Below, piece after piece: positions 24,012 to 33,300 of a stretch of 58,842 bases of DNA. The notes below the pieces were generated by a model. The model was not told the origin of the DNA, made no database searches, and saw only the letters and a program-made list of their open reading frames with translations. The stretch is from an uncultured Prevotellaceae bacterium (GTDB taxonomy: Bacteria; Bacteroidota; Bacteroidia; Bacteroidales; Bacteroidaceae): positions 1 through 58,842 of the forward strand of contig CALCEL010000001.1 of NCBI GenBank assembly GCA_937900485.1. Direction: 5' to 3'. Position 1 is the stretch's first letter. Each line of letters opens with the position of its first letter. Both the position numbers and the translations under genes were made by a program.

Positions 24012-26764
24012 TTTAAGCGTTCCTCAATCATCTTATTTATCTCCTCATTTTCCGTGTAGTTACTCTGAAGTGAAAGGAGATACTGCTGAGCCTCTATGTC
24101 ACGTCCTTGCTTGGCGCACACATCAGAGATGAGCACGAAAGCCCTTGCGAGCCAATATGTATGAGAAGTGCCGGAATCTATAAAGTCAAGCAATGTCTTT
24201 TCCGCCGTGTCATACTGTTTCATATCATACTGATACTGAGCCAGACGTACCGTGGCCTGTGCGCCGTACTTTGTCTTGTCATCTATTCTCAACTCATTAA
24301 GGTCAGCCACCGCCTTGTTGACAGCCTTCTGTGCAAGATAGCTTTCAGCTCTGTCCATACGTATCTCCGACTGAATCTCTGGAGACACCTTACTACCGTC
24401 AGCGAGTATTGGAGTCGCCAGCCTTACGACACTTGCGTAATCCTTAGCGGCGAAGGCGGCGCGCGCCTCTCCTATCTGCGCCTCAAGTCTCATCGACTCA
24501 GATGAAGTCTGCGACTTCAACTGTCCATAGTAGTTCTGTGCGGAGACATAGTCCTCCTTAGTCACCGCCTTTATAGCAGCGTCATGCAACATTGTCTCAA
24601 GCTCGTCCTGTGAGAGAGGCTTACCTGCCTTGGCAGCCAGCGCCTTATATTCATCGACTTTTCCTTGGCTCACATACACGTCCTTAAGATTTGACAATGC
24701 CGTCTGCGCCTCCGCAGTATTAGGATACTGCTGTACCACATGCAAGTAAGACTGAGCCGCCGCGCTGACGTCTCCCGACTCATACTGAATCATGGCCAAC
24801 TCATTACATGCCTTACGCGCGTTAGCGCTCTGAGGATACTCATCCACAATCTTCTTGAAGGCCTCAACGGCAGCCGACCTATTACCAGTCTGAACATAGG
24901 AGCGTCCCTTCTCATACAAGGCATCCGCCGCATATACAGAAGACGAATATGCTCCCGTCATCTTATCCAGCAAAGCCACCTTGCCGGAATAATTACCCTG
25001 AAGTCCAGCTATGTAAGCCTGTTGATACAGCGAATAGTCACCGTTAACACTGCTGACCTCCAGCGACTTCTTGTAATAGTCATTTGCCTCAGAGTATCTT
25101 CTGCGGCTCATGTAACAGTCACCTATTCTATTATATGCGTCAGCGAGAATCATCTCGTCATTCTCCTCACCCTCCATAGGGTTATTGACATACTTCTGGA
25201 AGTGATTCAAGGCATAAGAATAGTCTTTCTGCTTGAAGTATGTGTATCCAAGGCTATATGACGCATATGCGTAATTCTTAGTAGTCGACGGAGCGATATT
25301 AGTGAACTGAATCAAGTCATTAGCCGCTGCTGGATAGTCACCCATCCTATACTCACTCTCACCTTTTATGAAGTAAGACTCCGTGAAAGACTCCTCATCA
25401 AGGCTACCCATAGAAATGGCTCTCGTGACGTATGACTTAGCTGAAGAATAGTCAGAAGCATTGAATGACTGGATGGCGAGATTGTACAACACGCGCTGTT
25501 TGGCATTCAAAATCTCCTTGTTCGGTTGCTTGATCTTATTTATTGACGCCAACGCCGAAGAATAGTTCTTTGTGGTGAAATAGACCTCAGTGAGGTGTCT
25601 TGACACCGCCGGACAATACTTCGACTTAGGATATTTGTTAAGGAATCCCTCAAAAGCAGTGACAGACTCTCCGAATCCCAATGGAGCGCCGTCATGAAGA
25701 GTCAGCGCATAGTTATATGCCGCCTCCTCAGTGATAGCGTTGTCGGCACCAATTTTCACAGCTCTCTCAAACGCCATCTGCGCCTGTCTCTTCCTCTGCA
25801 GGTTGATGTAAGCGTTACCGGCGTTAAGCAAAGCACTCTGCGCCATCACGTCTTTATACGTTCCCGCACATCGATTCAAAGCATCCGTGGCGTTAGCGTA
25901 CTTCTTCAGGTACATATATGACAGTCCCTCCTTATAGAGAGCCGTACGGTTGTCACCGCTTGTCTGGTCAAAGAACTCAACAGCCTTAGCGTACTGACCG
26001 AGTCCGAAATATGTCTCTCCCTTGATACGGTAAACATCCTCCGCATTATTCTCATCAACGTTAACGGCATTGATGTATTCAAGTGCTTTCTTCGGGTTAC
26101 CCACACGGACACAGCAGTCAGCCGCATACAATGACGCATTATTAGCATACTTAGGTACCGTAGAGCTGCCGGCGAATCCAGAATACGCTCCCTTAAAATC
26201 ACCATTGACGTACTTGACGTATGACAGATAATAATCAGCGTCAACATAATATCTGTCGTTATCTAAAAGCTCAGTAAGCAAAGTACGCGCCTTACCATAC
26301 TCTCCTCTGTGGATATAGAGGATAGAGCAATACAGCTTAGACTCATCCTGAAGGAGTGAGACTGGATACTGGAAAGGATAATACTCAAGGTCATCCACCT
26401 CCTCATATCGTCCTTCCATAACCAGCAAATTACCTTGCAGAGTCCTCAACACATCATTGTAGGCTGACGAAGGATTCTTATCCAGCCAGTCACCAATAGC
26501 ATCCGCAGTTCCAGATGTACGAAGGGCATAGTCACAAATCAGACGTAAAGCCTCAGCGTTCTTTCTCATCTTCTTATCACCGACAACATTATCAAGGTAA
26601 TCAGTAAGAGAGACCTTAGCGGCATAATAATGACCGTCTGACAAAAGTTTCACGGCAGTCTCTTGCACCGTCTCATTAGCCGTACCAGCGAACGTGTGCT
26701 GGGCACTGACATTACCAGCTAAACACAACAAGAGAGCTGTTAATACACATTTACAGTTATTCAT
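24008..26764 (-). CDS. Periplasmic tetratricopeptide-repeat protein
   Basis: 918 residues from ATG 26764; the frame extends 11 codons further but MNNCKCVLTALLLCLAGNVSAQ is the evident signal peptide. Almost the whole mature protein consists of TPR helical pairs, recognisable by Ala-rich motifs such as GKARTLLTELLDNDRYYVDADYYL, YRIKGETYFGLGQYAKAVEFFD and ADALYEKGRSYVQTGNRSAAVEAFKKIVDEYPQS; about 18-20 repeats. Such proteins act as scaffolds rather than enzymes. It precedes and overlaps by 4 bases the outer-membrane barrel gene, so is probably the periplasmic partner of that barrel. No binding partner can be named. Confidence 0.88.
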   Translation of the reverse strand: MNNCKCVLTALLLCLAGNVSAQHTFAGTANETVQETAVKLLSDGHYYAAKVSLTDYLDNVVGDKKMRKNAEALRLICDYALRTSGTADAIGDWLDKNPSSAYNDVLRTLQGNLLVMEGRYEEVDDLEYYPFQYPVSLLQDESKLYCSILYIHRGEYGKARTLLTELLDNDRYYVDADYYLSYVKYVNGDFKGAYSGFAGSSTVPKYANNASLYAADCCVRVGNPKKALEYINAVNVDENNAEDVYRIKGETYFGLGQYAKAVEFFDQTSGDNRTALYKEGLSYMYLKKYANATDALNRCAGTYKDVMAQSALLNAGNAYINLQRKRQAQMAFERAVKIGADNAITEEAAYNYALTLHDGAPLGFGESVTAFEGFLNKYPKSKYCPAVSRHLTEVYFTTKNYSSALASINKIKQPNKEILNAKQRVLYNLAIQSFNASDYSSAKSYVTRAISMGSLDEESFTESYFIKGESEYRMGDYPAAANDLIQFTNIAPSTTKNYAYASYSLGYTYFKQKDYSYALNHFQKYVNNPMEGEENDEMILADAYNRIGDCYMSRRRYSEANDYYKKSLEVSSVNGDYSLYQQAYIAGLQGNYSGKVALLDKMTGAYSSSVYAADALYEKGRSYVQTGNRSAAVEAFKKIVDEYPQSANARKACNELAMIQYESGDVSAAAQSYLHVVQQYPNTAEAQTALSNLKDVYVSQGKVDEYKALAAKAGKPLSQDELETMLHDAAIKAVTKEDYVSAQNYYGQLKSQTSSESMRLEAQIGEARAAFAAKDYASVVRLATPILADGSKVSPEIQSEIRMDRAESYLAQKAVNKAVADLNELRIDDKTKYGAQATVRLAQYQYDMKQYDTAEKTLLDFIDSGTSHTYWLARAFVLISDVCAKQGRDIEAQQYLLSLQSNYTENEEINKMIEERLK

Positions 26765-26856
26765 ACACTTATATGCGAAGCAAGATGCGGTATACACACG
26801 ACTTCACGTTTTTGTTTACACAGTTTTCTTTTCGAAATAATACATTTTCCCGACTA

Positions 26857-26864
26857 CAAATATA
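26857..26864 (-). promoter_or_regulatory. -7 element for the TPR/barrel operon
   Basis: TATATTTG on the minus strand matches TAnnTTTG; leader of ~85 bases to the ATG at 26764. From here to 27141 no gene or structure was recognised. Confidence 0.55.
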
Positions 26865-27140
26865 CGAACGAATATGACACATAGCATTTTAGCAGTAGGC
26901 ACGTCCCAAGCATTTTAATATATTTTAACTAATAGGTATTTTATAATAGGGTCTTTTATCTGGATGACATTGCAAAAAACATGACGTCAATAAGCATGGT
27001 AAAATATTACTGTATTGTGTATAACTCACTATCTCACCATATTTCTGTCGTAGACGACTGACAAACTTTCATTTGGGACTTACATCATCAACACACTTAC
27101 TGATGCGCATCCTGACCGATCAAAAAGGTAATCTCGGACG

Positions 27141-27489
27141 GTGGAAACAGAGAAAAAACGGGAGGAATAAAGGACAATTCAGAGGATAACGAAATTTCTT
27201 ATGCCCATTTTTTGCTAAAAATAAGTTAACTTACTGATATTCTTATTACAAGACGTTTTAAAACCTTGTGTCTCTTTTTTGAAATTCTTAGGTTAGTATA
27301 CGGTCTATATACAGGTCTGAGAATTTAAAAATCCTAACCTGAACTTTTCATCGTCCTAACCTGAGATTTTCAGACGCCGAATAAGACACGGTAAAACTTC
27401 AAAAGGCATTTTTTCGCTGACAGACATCAACGAAAAAAGAGGAGTTTCGTACAGTAAAAATTGGTGGTGCGTATAGGAAATTTGGTAAC
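27141..27489 (+). repeat. Dispersed palindromic repeat, copy 2
   Basis: Same orientation as copy 1. GGAATAAAGGACAATT (27164), conserved GTTAACTTACTGATA, GAAATTCTTAGGTTAG (27281-27296) opposed by CCTAACCTGAGATTTTC (27355-27371, two mismatches), GACGCCGAATAAGACACGG, TTTTTTCGCTGA/TCAACGAAAAAA hairpin and GAGGAGTTTCGTACAG. This copy has the best preserved right end, GTATAGGAAATTTGGTAAC (27471-27489), which is the inverse of the left-end box seen in copies 1 and 3. The left AATTTGG/CCAAATT hairpin is decayed here. It lies in the 740-base gap between two minus-strand transcripts. Confidence 0.85.
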
Positions 27490-27541
27490 TAACACAAGAG
27501 GTTATTTACCGTCTGGCTTAATAGCAGTCATAACGACGACA

Positions 27542-28000
27542 TCAGAATATCGCCATAGCCATCATAGCGACAATGACATATCTGGCGAACTTGCCGACAA
27601 AGGAGAAAAAGGTCACTCCCAACACATTAGCTCTGAGAATACCTAATGCGATAGCTATAGCTGACCCGAAAACAGGAAGGAAAGTGAACAAGGCAATCCA
27701 TGCTCCTTTCTTCTCCACGTACCCTTTTGTCTTCAGCAGACGTTTCTCTTTGATTCTCATACGTCTGGAAATAGTCTCTACATCCCAAAAACGGCCAATG
27801 TAGTAGTTGAACACCGTACCTGCCACATTGCCGACAGTCCCGTATATTATCACTTTGAAAGGATCGAGGGTGGCGTCGGCCACGAGGGCTCCAAGCACTA
27901 ACTCTGAATTGAAAGGCACGAACGTGCCCGCGAGAAAAGCGGCAAGTCCCATACCTAAATATCCATATTCTATAAAAAACTGATAGACAGATTCCATCAT
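27542..28000 (-). CDS. YqaA/DedA-like small membrane protein
   Basis: 152 residues, member of the SNARE-associated/VTT (DedA) superfamily of YqaA type. Four to five membrane segments: ~10-32 (GYLGMGLAAFLAGTFVPF), ~45-65, ~97-117 (GAWIALFTFLPVFGSAIAIALG) and ~125-150. Characteristic loops FNSELVLGAL and GNVAGTVFNYYIGRF are present, with the basic stretch RRMRIKEKRLLKTKG between. DedA-like proteins are thought to move lipids (including the undecaprenyl carrier) between leaflets; YqaA itself is uncharacterised. Follows the polytopic membrane protein gene by 73 bases. Confidence 0.85.
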   Translation of the reverse strand: MMESVYQFFIEYGYLGMGLAAFLAGTFVPFNSELVLGALVADATLDPFKVIIYGTVGNVAGTVFNYYIGRFWDVETISRRMRIKEKRLLKTKGYVEKKGAWIALFTFLPVFGSAIAIALGILRANVLGVTFFSFVGKFARYVIVAMMAMAIF

Positions 28001-28073
28001 AAGCTCATATTAACACAAACTGGTCTGTAGTCAATACCCATCATGAGAATAACAGGCTCCTTCACCTCTCGTC

Positions 28074-29057
28074 TCACATATTGACAGTAACTGACAAAAT
28101 CACTAAAGAGAACAGACCTAAAATAACGAAAAAAACATGGGTGAAACGGTTATTACTTAATACCCAGAACCTACCGCATAGTATGGAAGCGTCAATGGCT
28201 AACATTCCCATAATGACATTGACGCAATTTGGCATAACCAAAAACAGAAGCAAGGATATAAGCCCGTGCATCATGAATGTGTTGAACACCATCCTTTGTC
28301 TCGTTCGGCTTTTAGATGTGGTGAACAGATAATTCACACAACCAGCCACGAAAAACACCACGATATTCAGCCCCATCAGCCACTGCTCCGTCATCACTAC
28401 GGAATAGTCGGGCACGCTGAAGTCAACCATCACTCTGAAAAAGTCCGTGAACATGCCAATGTCATCCTTACATACAGCACATACAAAAAAGAACCAATAC
28501 GGTACGATGATCGCCATAAGAGAAGCAAAGAATGTCCTAAAAGACAAACAGTTGACATACAGCTGAACCAGAAAGATGAAAGGTGTTAGCATGATAATCT
28601 TCGGACACACCAAAGAGGCCGCAGAAATGGTGAGATGGGCAACAAACGACAGTTCCGGACTTTCATTCTGGTATGAGCTGAAAAGAGCGAAGAATGAAAT
28701 CAACGAGGCCAACATGACAACGTGGGACGGCTGCAATCTGTGCAGACACAACGACAGAGACATAATGATAATCAGAGTGCAACTGAGCATTCTGGAGTTT
28801 GTGTTAAGCAATACCATCGCATTACAGAACTCCACCATCAGATATGTCACCAGTGAAGTAAAAAAAATTCCAGACAAAAGACCAAGAGAGCCAGTTTGTA
28901 CGGACAACGGCACAAAAGACCATAGTCCGTAGTCAGGCTCACACCACGCATAAGTGTCCTTAACCGGGAGAAACAGCCATGACAAAACACCAAGCACTAC
29001 CGACACGGGTAAGCAGAACTGGCTCGTAGCTATTGTTGACTGGAAATTAGACCGCAC
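28074..29057 (-). CDS. Polytopic inner-membrane protein of unknown function
   Basis: 327 residues, about nine hydrophobic segments (for example SVVLGVLSWLFLPV, GLLSGIFFTSLVTYLMVEF, LTISAASLVCPKIIMLTPFIF, FFASLMAIIVPYWFFFVCAVC, LLLFLVMPNCVNVIMGM, VFFVILGLFSLVILSVTV). No catalytic or transport motif recognised. The start is GTG at 29057; it is preceded in frame by a TAA two codons earlier and there is no ATG before residue ~73, so GTG is the only sensible start. Divergent from miaB. Similar proteins exist in Bacteroidetes without a known role. Confidence 0.7.
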   Translation of the reverse strand: MRSNFQSTIATSQFCLPVSVVLGVLSWLFLPVKDTYAWCEPDYGLWSFVPLSVQTGSLGLLSGIFFTSLVTYLMVEFCNAMVLLNTNSRMLSCTLIIIMSLSLCLHRLQPSHVVMLASLISFFALFSSYQNESPELSFVAHLTISAASLVCPKIIMLTPFIFLVQLYVNCLSFRTFFASLMAIIVPYWFFFVCAVCKDDIGMFTDFFRVMVDFSVPDYSVVMTEQWLMGLNIVVFFVAGCVNYLFTTSKSRTRQRMVFNTFMMHGLISLLLFLVMPNCVNVIMGMLAIDASILCGRFWVLSNNRFTHVFFVILGLFSLVILSVTVNM

Positions 29058-29130
29058 TTCTTAAATCTGATTTTTAGTTAAATGAGGAGAAAAAACTTGT
29101 GAAAACAAGTGAAATTTCACCAATCTTCCG

Positions 29131-29138
29131 CAAAGTTA
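29131..29138 (-). promoter_or_regulatory. -7 element for the 29057-27542 transcript
   Basis: TAACTTTG on the minus strand, exact TAnnTTTG, 74 bases before the GTG start at 29057. No clear -33 element. Confidence 0.55.
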
Positions 29139-29167
29139 CGTTTTTTTTATTTTGTAAACTTCTGTTA

Positions 29168-29201
29168 TTTGCAGGTAATCAGTTTTTTTTTTGTAATTTT
29201 G
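29168..29201 (+). promoter_or_regulatory. Promoter of the miaB gene cluster
   Basis: TTTG (29168-29171), 22-base spacer, TAATTTTG (29194-29201), exact TAnnTTTG. Leader ~18 bases to the ATG at 29227. Heads a run of closely spaced genes reaching at least 38299. Confidence 0.65.
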
Positions 29202-29226
29202 CCCCGATTTTGTGATATATCATTAA

Positions 29227-30537
29227 ATGAAGAAACTTTTTATTGAGACTTACGGCTGCCAGATGAATGTGGCGGACAGTGAGGTGATAGCGTCTGTCAT
29301 GAAAATGGCGGACTATGATTCTTGTCAATCTATTGACGAGGCGGATGCCGTTTTACTTAACACGTGCTCAGTGAGAGATAACGCTGAACAGAAGATTTTC
29401 AACCGGCTTGAGGCTCTCAACGCCCTGCGTAAGAAAAAAGGAGCTTTGATTATCGGCGTGGTAGGGTGTATGGCAGAGAACGTCAAGGACAAGCTTATCA
29501 CTGAACATCATGTCGACCTTGTGGCCGGTCCAGACTCATATCTCACACTACCAGACCTGTTCGCCTCCGTCGAACTTGGAGAGAAAGCCATAAACGTTGA
29601 GCTCTCTACGACAGAGACGTACAAGGACATCATACCTGAGCGCATCTGCGGCACCACAGTGTCTGGCTTCGTGAGCATCATGCGCGGATGTAATAACTTC
29701 TGCCATTACTGCATTGTACCTTACACTCGAGGAAGAGAGAGAAGCCGAGAGGTGGACAGCATCCTCAACGAGGTGAACGACTTGAGAGCAAGAGGATACA
29801 AAGAGGTGAATCTGCTCGGACAGAATGTGAACAGCTACTCATACGGAGACATAAATTTCGCTAAACTTCTGACAAAGGTGGCGGAGAGTGTGCCTGACAT
29901 GAGAGTACGATTCACAACGAGTCATCCGAAAGACATGAGCGACGAGACTCTTCAAGTCATAGCGTCTCACAAAAACATATGTAACCACATACATCTCCCA
30001 GTTCAGAGCGGAAGCGACAGAATACTTAAACTCATGAACAGGAAGTACACACGCGAGTGGTATCTCGACAGGGTGGCAGCCATAAGAAGGATTATTCCAG
30101 ACTGTGGACTGACCACAGACATCTTCGTTGGTTATCACTCTGAGACTGAAGAGGACCACCAGATGTCCCTCTCACTTATGAGAGAATGCGGATACGACTC
30201 TGCCTTCATGTTCAAATACTCTGAACGTCCAGGAACATACGCGTCAAAACACCTTCCTGACGACGTGCCTGAGGAGACAAAGATCGCGCGACTCAATGAG
30301 ATGATAGCTTTACAGAATAAGCTCTCGGCTGAGAGTTACAAGAAAGATATAGGCAAGACATTTGAAGTGCTCGTGGAGGGATTCAGCAAACGCTCACGAG
30401 AGCAACTGTTCGGAAGAACACCACAGAACAAGGTTGTAGTGTTCGACAAGGGACAACACCACATCGGCGACTTTGTTAATGTCAGAATAACCGAGTCCAG
30501 CTCGGCAACACTTAAAGGTATCGAAGTAAATGAGTAA
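29227..30537 (+). CDS. miaB: tRNA-2-methylthio-N6-dimethylallyladenosine synthase
   Basis: 436 residues, radical-SAM methylthiotransferase that adds the methylthio group to i6A37 of tRNAs. All three parts are present: the N-terminal cluster-binding domain with Cys11 (ETYGCQMN), Cys47 (NTCSVRDNA) and Cys81 (VGCMAEN); the radical-SAM motif CNNFCHYC at 155-162; and a C-terminal TRAM domain (~375-436, FEVLVEGFSKRSREQLFGRT). The start ETYGCQMNVADSEV and the GRERSR loop distinguish it from RimO. Stop overlaps the ftsX start by 8 bases. Confidence 0.96.
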   Translation: MKKLFIETYGCQMNVADSEVIASVMKMADYDSCQSIDEADAVLLNTCSVRDNAEQKIFNRLEALNALRKKKGALIIGVVGCMAENVKDKLITEHHVDLVAGPDSYLTLPDLFASVELGEKAINVELSTTETYKDIIPERICGTTVSGFVSIMRGCNNFCHYCIVPYTRGRERSREVDSILNEVNDLRARGYKEVNLLGQNVNSYSYGDINFAKLLTKVAESVPDMRVRFTTSHPKDMSDETLQVIASHKNICNHIHLPVQSGSDRILKLMNRKYTREWYLDRVAAIRRIIPDCGLTTDIFVGYHSETEEDHQMSLSLMRECGYDSAFMFKYSERPGTYASKHLPDDVPEETKIARLNEMIALQNKLSAESYKKDIGKTFEVLVEGFSKRSREQLFGRTPQNKVVVFDKGQHHIGDFVNVRITESSSATLKGIEVNE

Positions 30538-31399
30538 GAAACACAATGGCTTATCAGGCACTCAGTTCATCACAACGACCATCAGTACCACTCTGGTGCT
30601 GATTCTGCTGGGAACTATTGTCCTTTTTATGCTGACAGCGCGTAACCTGTCAACGTATGTCAAAGAGAACATCACGATGAGCGTGCTCATCAGCGATGAC
30701 TTGTCGTCGGAGCAAATCAACAAGATGCAAAAAACACTTGAGAAAAACAAGTACATCAAAAACATCAGCTACATCTCAAGGGAACAGGCACTGAAGGAGG
30801 TTAGCCAGGAAATGGGCACTGACCCTACCGAGTTTCTCGGCTACAACCCTTTCACCGCATCATTTGAGATAAAGATGAAAGCTCCGTACGCCAACCCTGA
30901 CAGCCTCAGGATTATCGCTCACGAGATAAAGAAAGACCAAGCGGTCATTGACGTGAACTATCCAAAAGACCTGGTGAAGTCAATCAATGAGAACATAAGC
31001 AAAATCAGTATTGTACTGCTGGTCATAGCGGCGCTATTCACGTATATCTCATTCACACTGATCAACAACACGGTACGACTGACGATATTCTCCAGACGTT
31101 TCATAATAAACACCATGAAACTTGTGGGCGCAAGCTGGGCGTTCATCAGAAAGCCGTTCCTCAAACAGGGCGTGGCGCAAGGTCTCATATCAGCCATACT
31201 CGCCGAAACAATAATCATGATCGGTGTATATCGACTGAAATGCTTCGAGCCTGAGCTTGAGACAATAATAAACAGCGAGGTGTTGGCAATAGTCAGCGTG
31301 GCTGTCTTCGCCTTCGGAATACTGATCACATCTTTCTGCGTCTATGCGTCACTAAATAAATTCCTACGCATGAGCAGCAACGAGTTATATTATATATAA
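30530..31399 (+). CDS. ftsX: Cell-division ABC-type permease FtsX
   Basis: 289 residues. Four membrane segments: ~20-44 (TTLVLILLGTIVLFMLTA), ~160-182 (ISIVLLVIAALFTYISFTLI), ~212-232 and ~258-280. The extracytoplasmic loop (~45-155) between the first two holds the FtsX domain (SVLISDDLSSEQINKM, YISREQALKEV, NPFTASFEIKM). With FtsE it transmits ATP hydrolysis to peptidoglycan hydrolases at the septum. No ftsE is adjacent, which is normal in Bacteroidetes. Followed after 26 bases by a DUF3098 gene. Confidence 0.93.
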   Translation: MSKKHNGLSGTQFITTTISTTLVLILLGTIVLFMLTARNLSTYVKENITMSVLISDDLSSEQINKMQKTLEKNKYIKNISYISREQALKEVSQEMGTDPTEFLGYNPFTASFEIKMKAPYANPDSLRIIAHEIKKDQAVIDVNYPKDLVKSINENISKISIVLLVIAALFTYISFTLINNTVRLTIFSRRFIINTMKLVGASWAFIRKPFLKQGVAQGLISAILAETIIMIGVYRLKCFEPELETIINSEVLAIVSVAVFAFGILITSFCVYASLNKFLRMSSNELYYI

Positions 31400-31425
31400 G
31401 GAGTAATGTTTTAACACATAATTAA

Positions 31426-31662
31426 ATGAAACAAAACAATTTCGCTTTTGGTAAGATTAACTACATTCTTCTTACCGTGGGTATCGCCATAATACTCGCC
31501 GGTTTCTGTCTCATGTCAGGAGACGCTACCACAGAACAAGCATTTAACCCGGACATCTTCAGTGACACACGTATCAAGTTGGCCCCTATGGTTAGCTTGT
31601 TTGGATTCGTATTTATAATAGTGGCTATTTTGTGGCCAGCAAAAACAAAAGGACAAGAATGA
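31426..31662 (+). CDS. DUF3098 small membrane protein
   Basis: 78 residues, two membrane segments (~12-29, YILLTVGIAIILAGFCLM; ~54-71, LAPMVSLFGFVFIIVAILW) joined by a loop with FNPDIFSDTRIK, the typical DUF3098 pattern. Function unknown; always found between ftsX and uppP in many Bacteroidales, suggesting an envelope role. Its TGA stop overlaps the ATG of uppP (ATGA). Confidence 0.88.
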   Translation: MKQNNFAFGKINYILLTVGIAIILAGFCLMSGDATTEQAFNPDIFSDTRIKLAPMVSLFGFVFIIVAILWPAKTKGQE

Positions 31663-32477
31663 GTTGGATTGAGGCACTTATACTCGGAATAGTACAAGGA
31701 CTGACTGAATACCTGCCTGTCAGCAGCAGCGGACACCTACAGATAGGACAGCATCTGCTGAACATTGAGAATGGAGGATTAACATTCGACATTGTGGTAC
31801 ATGTCGCTACAGTATGCGCGACGCTGGTGGTGCTGTGGAAAGAGGTGGCATGGCTCATCTCGGGATTTTTCAGATGGGACGGCAAGATGAATGACGAGCA
31901 GAAATATGTTCTTAACATCGTCATTTCAATGATTCCAATAGGAATCGTGGGGCTTGTGTTCAAAGATTATATCGACTCAATTTTTGAGGGTAGTCTGATG
32001 GTTGTCGGTGTCTGCCTGCTGATAACGTCTTTCCTGTTAGCGCTGACGCATTTCTACCATCCAAGAGAAAATGAGAACATATCTCACAAACACGCTTTCA
32101 TCATCGGATTAGCACAAGCAGTGGCAGTACTTCCAGGATTGTCAAGAAGCGGTTCCACGATAGCCACAGGATTACTATTGGGAAACAGTAAGAAATCACT
32201 TGCGCAATTCTCATTCCTCATGGTCATACCGCCGATACTCGGTGAGGCCTTGCTGGATTTCAAGCACATCTTTGCTCCAAGTGCGGAATACCTGATGGAG
32301 CACGGAAATAGCGCACCGATAGAGACGTCATCACTGATCGTGGGATTCATCGCCGCTTTCATAAGCGGATGCTTCGCATGCAACTGGATGATCTCAATGG
32401 TCAAGAAGTGCAAGCTGATTTATTTCGCCATCTACTGTGCCATAGCAGGCATTTTCACAATATATCTAAGTCTTTAA
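31659..32477 (+). CDS. uppP: Undecaprenyl-diphosphatase
   Basis: 272 residues from ATG 31659; the frame extends upstream to 31632 but MSWIEALILGIVQGLTEYLPVSSSGH is the conserved start and overlaps the DUF3098 stop by 4 bases. Dephosphorylates undecaprenyl pyrophosphate so the lipid carrier can be reused for peptidoglycan and polysaccharide export. Contains the two family signatures, GIVQGLTEYLPVSSSGHL (catalytic Glu and Ser) and GLSRSGSTIATGLLLG, plus about eight membrane helices. Confidence 0.96.
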   Translation: MSWIEALILGIVQGLTEYLPVSSSGHLQIGQHLLNIENGGLTFDIVVHVATVCATLVVLWKEVAWLISGFFRWDGKMNDEQKYVLNIVISMIPIGIVGLVFKDYIDSIFEGSLMVVGVCLLITSFLLALTHFYHPRENENISHKHAFIIGLAQAVAVLPGLSRSGSTIATGLLLGNSKKSLAQFSFLMVIPPILGEALLDFKHIFAPSAEYLMEHGNSAPIETSSLIVGFIAAFISGCFACNWMISMVKKCKLIYFAIYCAIAGIFTIYLSL

Positions 32478-32481
32478 TCTG

Positions 32482-33288
32482 ATGAATCCGGAAAAGGGAG
32501 AGATACTAGTCTTCAATAAACCATACAAATGGACATCGTTCAATGTGGTGTCTAAAGTACGAAGGGAGCTTACAATCAGGTTAGGAACAAAGAAACTGAA
32601 AGTCGGTCACGCGGGAACGTTAGACCCTCTCGCCACAGGCGTGCTATTGGTATGCACAGGTAAGGCTACCAAGCAAATCGAGGAGCTGCAGTCTCACACC
32701 AAGGAATACGTGGCAGAGATAAAGTTAGGTGCCACCACTCCATCGTTCGACATGGAGACGTCCGAGGATGGCACATATCCTACAGAACATATAACACGTG
32801 AGCTGGTCGAAGAGAAACTTAAGGGTTTCGTCGGCACGATTGAGCAGGTACCACCTACATTCTCAGCGTGCAAGGTTGACGGTAAGAGAGCGTTCAACCT
32901 GGCGAGAAAAGGAGAAGATGTAGAGTTGAAGCCGAAAACACTCGTCATTGACGAGATAGAGTTGCTCAACTTCGGTGTTGTGCGGAACACACCTCAGTCA
33001 GACGAGACCATCCAGGAGGAAGAAGACGGAAGAAACTCACGTATAAACTATCAGTCCGACAACTTAGACGGTGAACATCTTTCTATGACCATCAGAGTTG
33101 TTTGCAGTAAAGGAACATACATACGCGCCTTAGCGCGTGACATAGGTATAGCATTGGGAAGCGGAGCATACCTCACAAACCTGATACGTACCAGGATAGG
33201 AAAATACAGATTGTGCGACTGCATCGACATCGAGTCAGTAGAAGAGTGGTTGGACGGACAGACAATCGAAAAAGAACAAGAAAATTAA
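32482..33288 (+). CDS. truB: tRNA pseudouridine-55 synthase
   Basis: 268 residues. Catalytic motif GHAGTLDPLATGVL with Asp48, then KEYVAEIKLG, and the later FSACKVDGKRAFNLARKG and KGTYIRALARDIG motifs. Makes pseudouridine 55 in the T-loop of tRNAs. The protein is longer than most relatives because of an acidic, polar insertion at ~172-200 (SDETIQEEEDGRNSR region) just before the strand that leads into KGTYIR; it lies in a surface loop position and keeps the frame. Four bases after uppP, 12 before queA. Confidence 0.95.
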   Translation: MNPEKGEILVFNKPYKWTSFNVVSKVRRELTIRLGTKKLKVGHAGTLDPLATGVLLVCTGKATKQIEELQSHTKEYVAEIKLGATTPSFDMETSEDGTYPTEHITRELVEEKLKGFVGTIEQVPPTFSACKVDGKRAFNLARKGEDVELKPKTLVIDEIELLNFGVVRNTPQSDETIQEEEDGRNSRINYQSDNLDGEHLSMTIRVVCSKGTYIRALARDIGIALGSGAYLTNLIRTRIGKYRLCDCIDIESVEEWLDGQTIEKEQEN

Positions 33289-33300
33289 AGAAGAGTATAT

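Noticed and set aside
24740..25261. 173-codon plus-strand frame antisense to the TPR gene
   Set aside because: Lies wholly inside a repeat-rich coding sequence; its content reflects the opposite strand of TPR codons.
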